Positions 62,578 through 64,000 of a stretch of 64,000 nucleotides of DNA are shown piece by piece; the stretch's first letter is position 1, and each line of letters begins with the position of its first letter. The position numbers and the translations under genes are program-made. The DNA comes from Nymphaea colorata (Eukaryota > Streptophyta > Magnoliopsida > Nymphaeales > Nymphaeaceae): positions 14,490,354 to 14,554,353 of the forward strand of contig NC_045139.1 in NCBI RefSeq assembly GCF_008831285.2, written 5' to 3'. Under the pieces are notes generated by a model. It did not search any database, was not told where the DNA came from, and worked only from the letters and a program-made list of their open reading frames with translations.

Positions 62578-64000
62578 TTGCTGCTTAACTTTAGGACATA
62601 CTCCTCCACAGAATATCTCTTTTACAAGACAAAATGTTCCAGATTTCTCTTTTCAGGACTCAGTCTTCAGTATAAGCAACAATCCTATGAGGAATATAAC
62701 TACCAGAGTTGAATAAGTAATGAAAGTGAGATGATAATTTGTTGGTAATGACTGAACTTCTTCTGTTCCACAATTTCTAATAGCTGCACTCTAATGCACA
62801 AGTATTGGAGGTCTCCTTCCTCAACCTTGAATTTTAGCAACAATGTATTCGGTGACCACCCAATATAAATTGGTGCAATTATCAATACTTCTCTGTCCCA
62901 TGGTGTTACTAACTACAGAGGCCTTCCACATGTTTGATCATTTGTAGATACTTGCACATTGCTACTTCATGTCCAACAAGAAACTAATATAGGCCAACCT
63001 AAGTTGGCAGTTTCAGAAGAAATTGACAAAATAACAAGCTGTAAGGAGGTGGCCTGGGGATTTGCAGAAGTTGACTAATTTTCACATGAACTGCTCCATC
63101 CAGAATCTTCATATTTCAGATAAATACATCAGCTAGTGTGCTTTTGCACTAGATTCCAAAATCACCTGCTGAACACTTTAAACAGTGTAAATTCCATGCA
63201 TCTGCTCTAGACTAGTCAATTTTTCTTGTCAGTTTGCAGTTCAACAACTAGGTATAAGCCAGAATATGTTACCCCTTGGCTATTGTGGTCCAGTCCAGGT
63301 AAAGTGAATGATCCAAAAATTTCCTATCATGCAGCACCCCAACACTTTTACAAGGTTTATTGTCTGGTACTTCTTAGATTGTAAAAAATCTACCAATCAA
63401 ATTAAAAAGAACAAGCACCAACCAATCTGAACAAAATTTCATGTCAACAGGTTAAATTACGATTACCCCATCAAGTTCGACAGGCCTGGAAGGGCTTAAA
63501 TTTATGACTTGAACCTTCTCAGCATTTGTGAGCTTGTATTTTTCTGACCGCTGCAAGAATTCACTTATTCTTTCTCTAGTTTGAGTTGCTGCAGATGTTT
63601 GAGCCAAATAATCAAACACCTGCAAGTGTATTGAAAGCAAGTTCAGTGATGTTCCTCTTGCTTTCTGTGGGCATATGCGCATGATGGGGATATCAATGGA
63701 TTGACATCCAACTACCAAAAGAAAACAGTAACAAATTGCACCTTGCATACTCAATGAGCCAAAAGGATCCTGTTTTGCCCTCTAGATCTTAGATGCTCAA
63801 GGACTTCAAAGTTTGTAAGTATCCCTGAATTTTTTTCCTTGCTACAGGAACCCAAGATATGAATTAGAAATGAATAACTGAGAAACTCGCGTAATTAAAA
63901 ACGAAAGAATACCTCACAGTTTTACATAAATATCCAAATAGGAGAAAAAAAAATGGGCTGGCTAGAAATTTACATACTTAGGAAGCGAAGGCTCAGCTTT
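62578..64000 (-). pseudogene. Inverted partial copy of RPC9 (exons 2 and 3 plus introns), exon 2 broken
   Basis: The reverse complement of this stretch aligns base by base with 11326-12782, including intron sequence, and runs past the right edge. Copy exon 3 is 63461-63619. It is intact and reads KYKLTNAEKVQVINLSPSRP with only S-to-N and M-to-I changes. Copy exon 2 is 63742-63841, 100 bases instead of 118. It has a 1-base loss after the LRSRG codons and a 17-base loss before its donor. The first loss shifts the frame into a TGA 12 codons later (QNRILLAH then stop). Intron retention shows DNA-level duplication, not retroposition. Exon 4 lies outside the duplicated part, so this locus cannot encode a full RPC9. 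Confidence 0.9.

Overview
This is plant nuclear DNA. It has spliced genes with GT-AG introns, plant-specific families, CT/GA-rich leaders, long AT-rich intergenic DNA, MITE-like elements, TA/GA microsatellites and no operons. A PEAPOD (TIFY4) gene is present. Grasses are known to have lost this family, so the source is probably a non-grass angiosperm. GC-rich exons (CER2-like gene, first LFG exon, last EPFL exon) beside AT-rich genes (RPC9, PPR) would fit a non-grass monocot or an early-diverging/magnoliid lineage, but the species cannot be named from this window.

I could model six genes by hand from splice signals, reading phase and family motifs. (1) 1-2699, minus: a LIFEGUARD/BI-1 family membrane protein, cut off by the window edge. 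(2) 10900-14316, plus: RNA polymerase III subunit RPC9, with an 8-nt first coding exon. (3) 16562-19963, minus: a secreted EPIDERMAL PATTERNING FACTOR-LIKE peptide in three exons. (4) 32834-35824, plus: a two-exon BAHD-fold, CER2/CER26-like protein. (5) 43320-49508, plus: an eight-exon PEAPOD/TIFY4 repressor with a 4.3 kb third intron. (6) 59552-60949, plus: an intronless PLS-class PPR protein with an E-like end.

At the right edge (62578-64000, minus) lies an inverted copy of part of RPC9: exons 2 and 3 plus intron sequence. Its exon 2 is broken by two deletions and a premature stop. This is a DNA-level duplication rather than a retrocopy, and it runs off the window.

The rest is repeat-rich. 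The best-supported elements are two 178-bp MITEs with 8-bp target-site duplications (30171-30348 and 30929-31106), a 247-bp MITE (40671-40917), truncated relatives of the first family, a TIR-bounded block (56277-58194), a possible LTR remnant starting at 5059, and several minisatellites, including a 47-bp array inside the CER2-like intron. The stretch from about 20.4 to 32.7 kb has no gene I can support.

The genes do not form one pathway. They are ordinary neighbours in a eukaryotic genome. Two of them (EPFL and PEAPOD) belong to families that control epidermal or leaf development, but nothing in the sequence links them functionally. I found no convincing undescribed system. The most notable items are the broken inverted RPC9 copy, the EPFL gene with its distant exons, and the twin MITEs.
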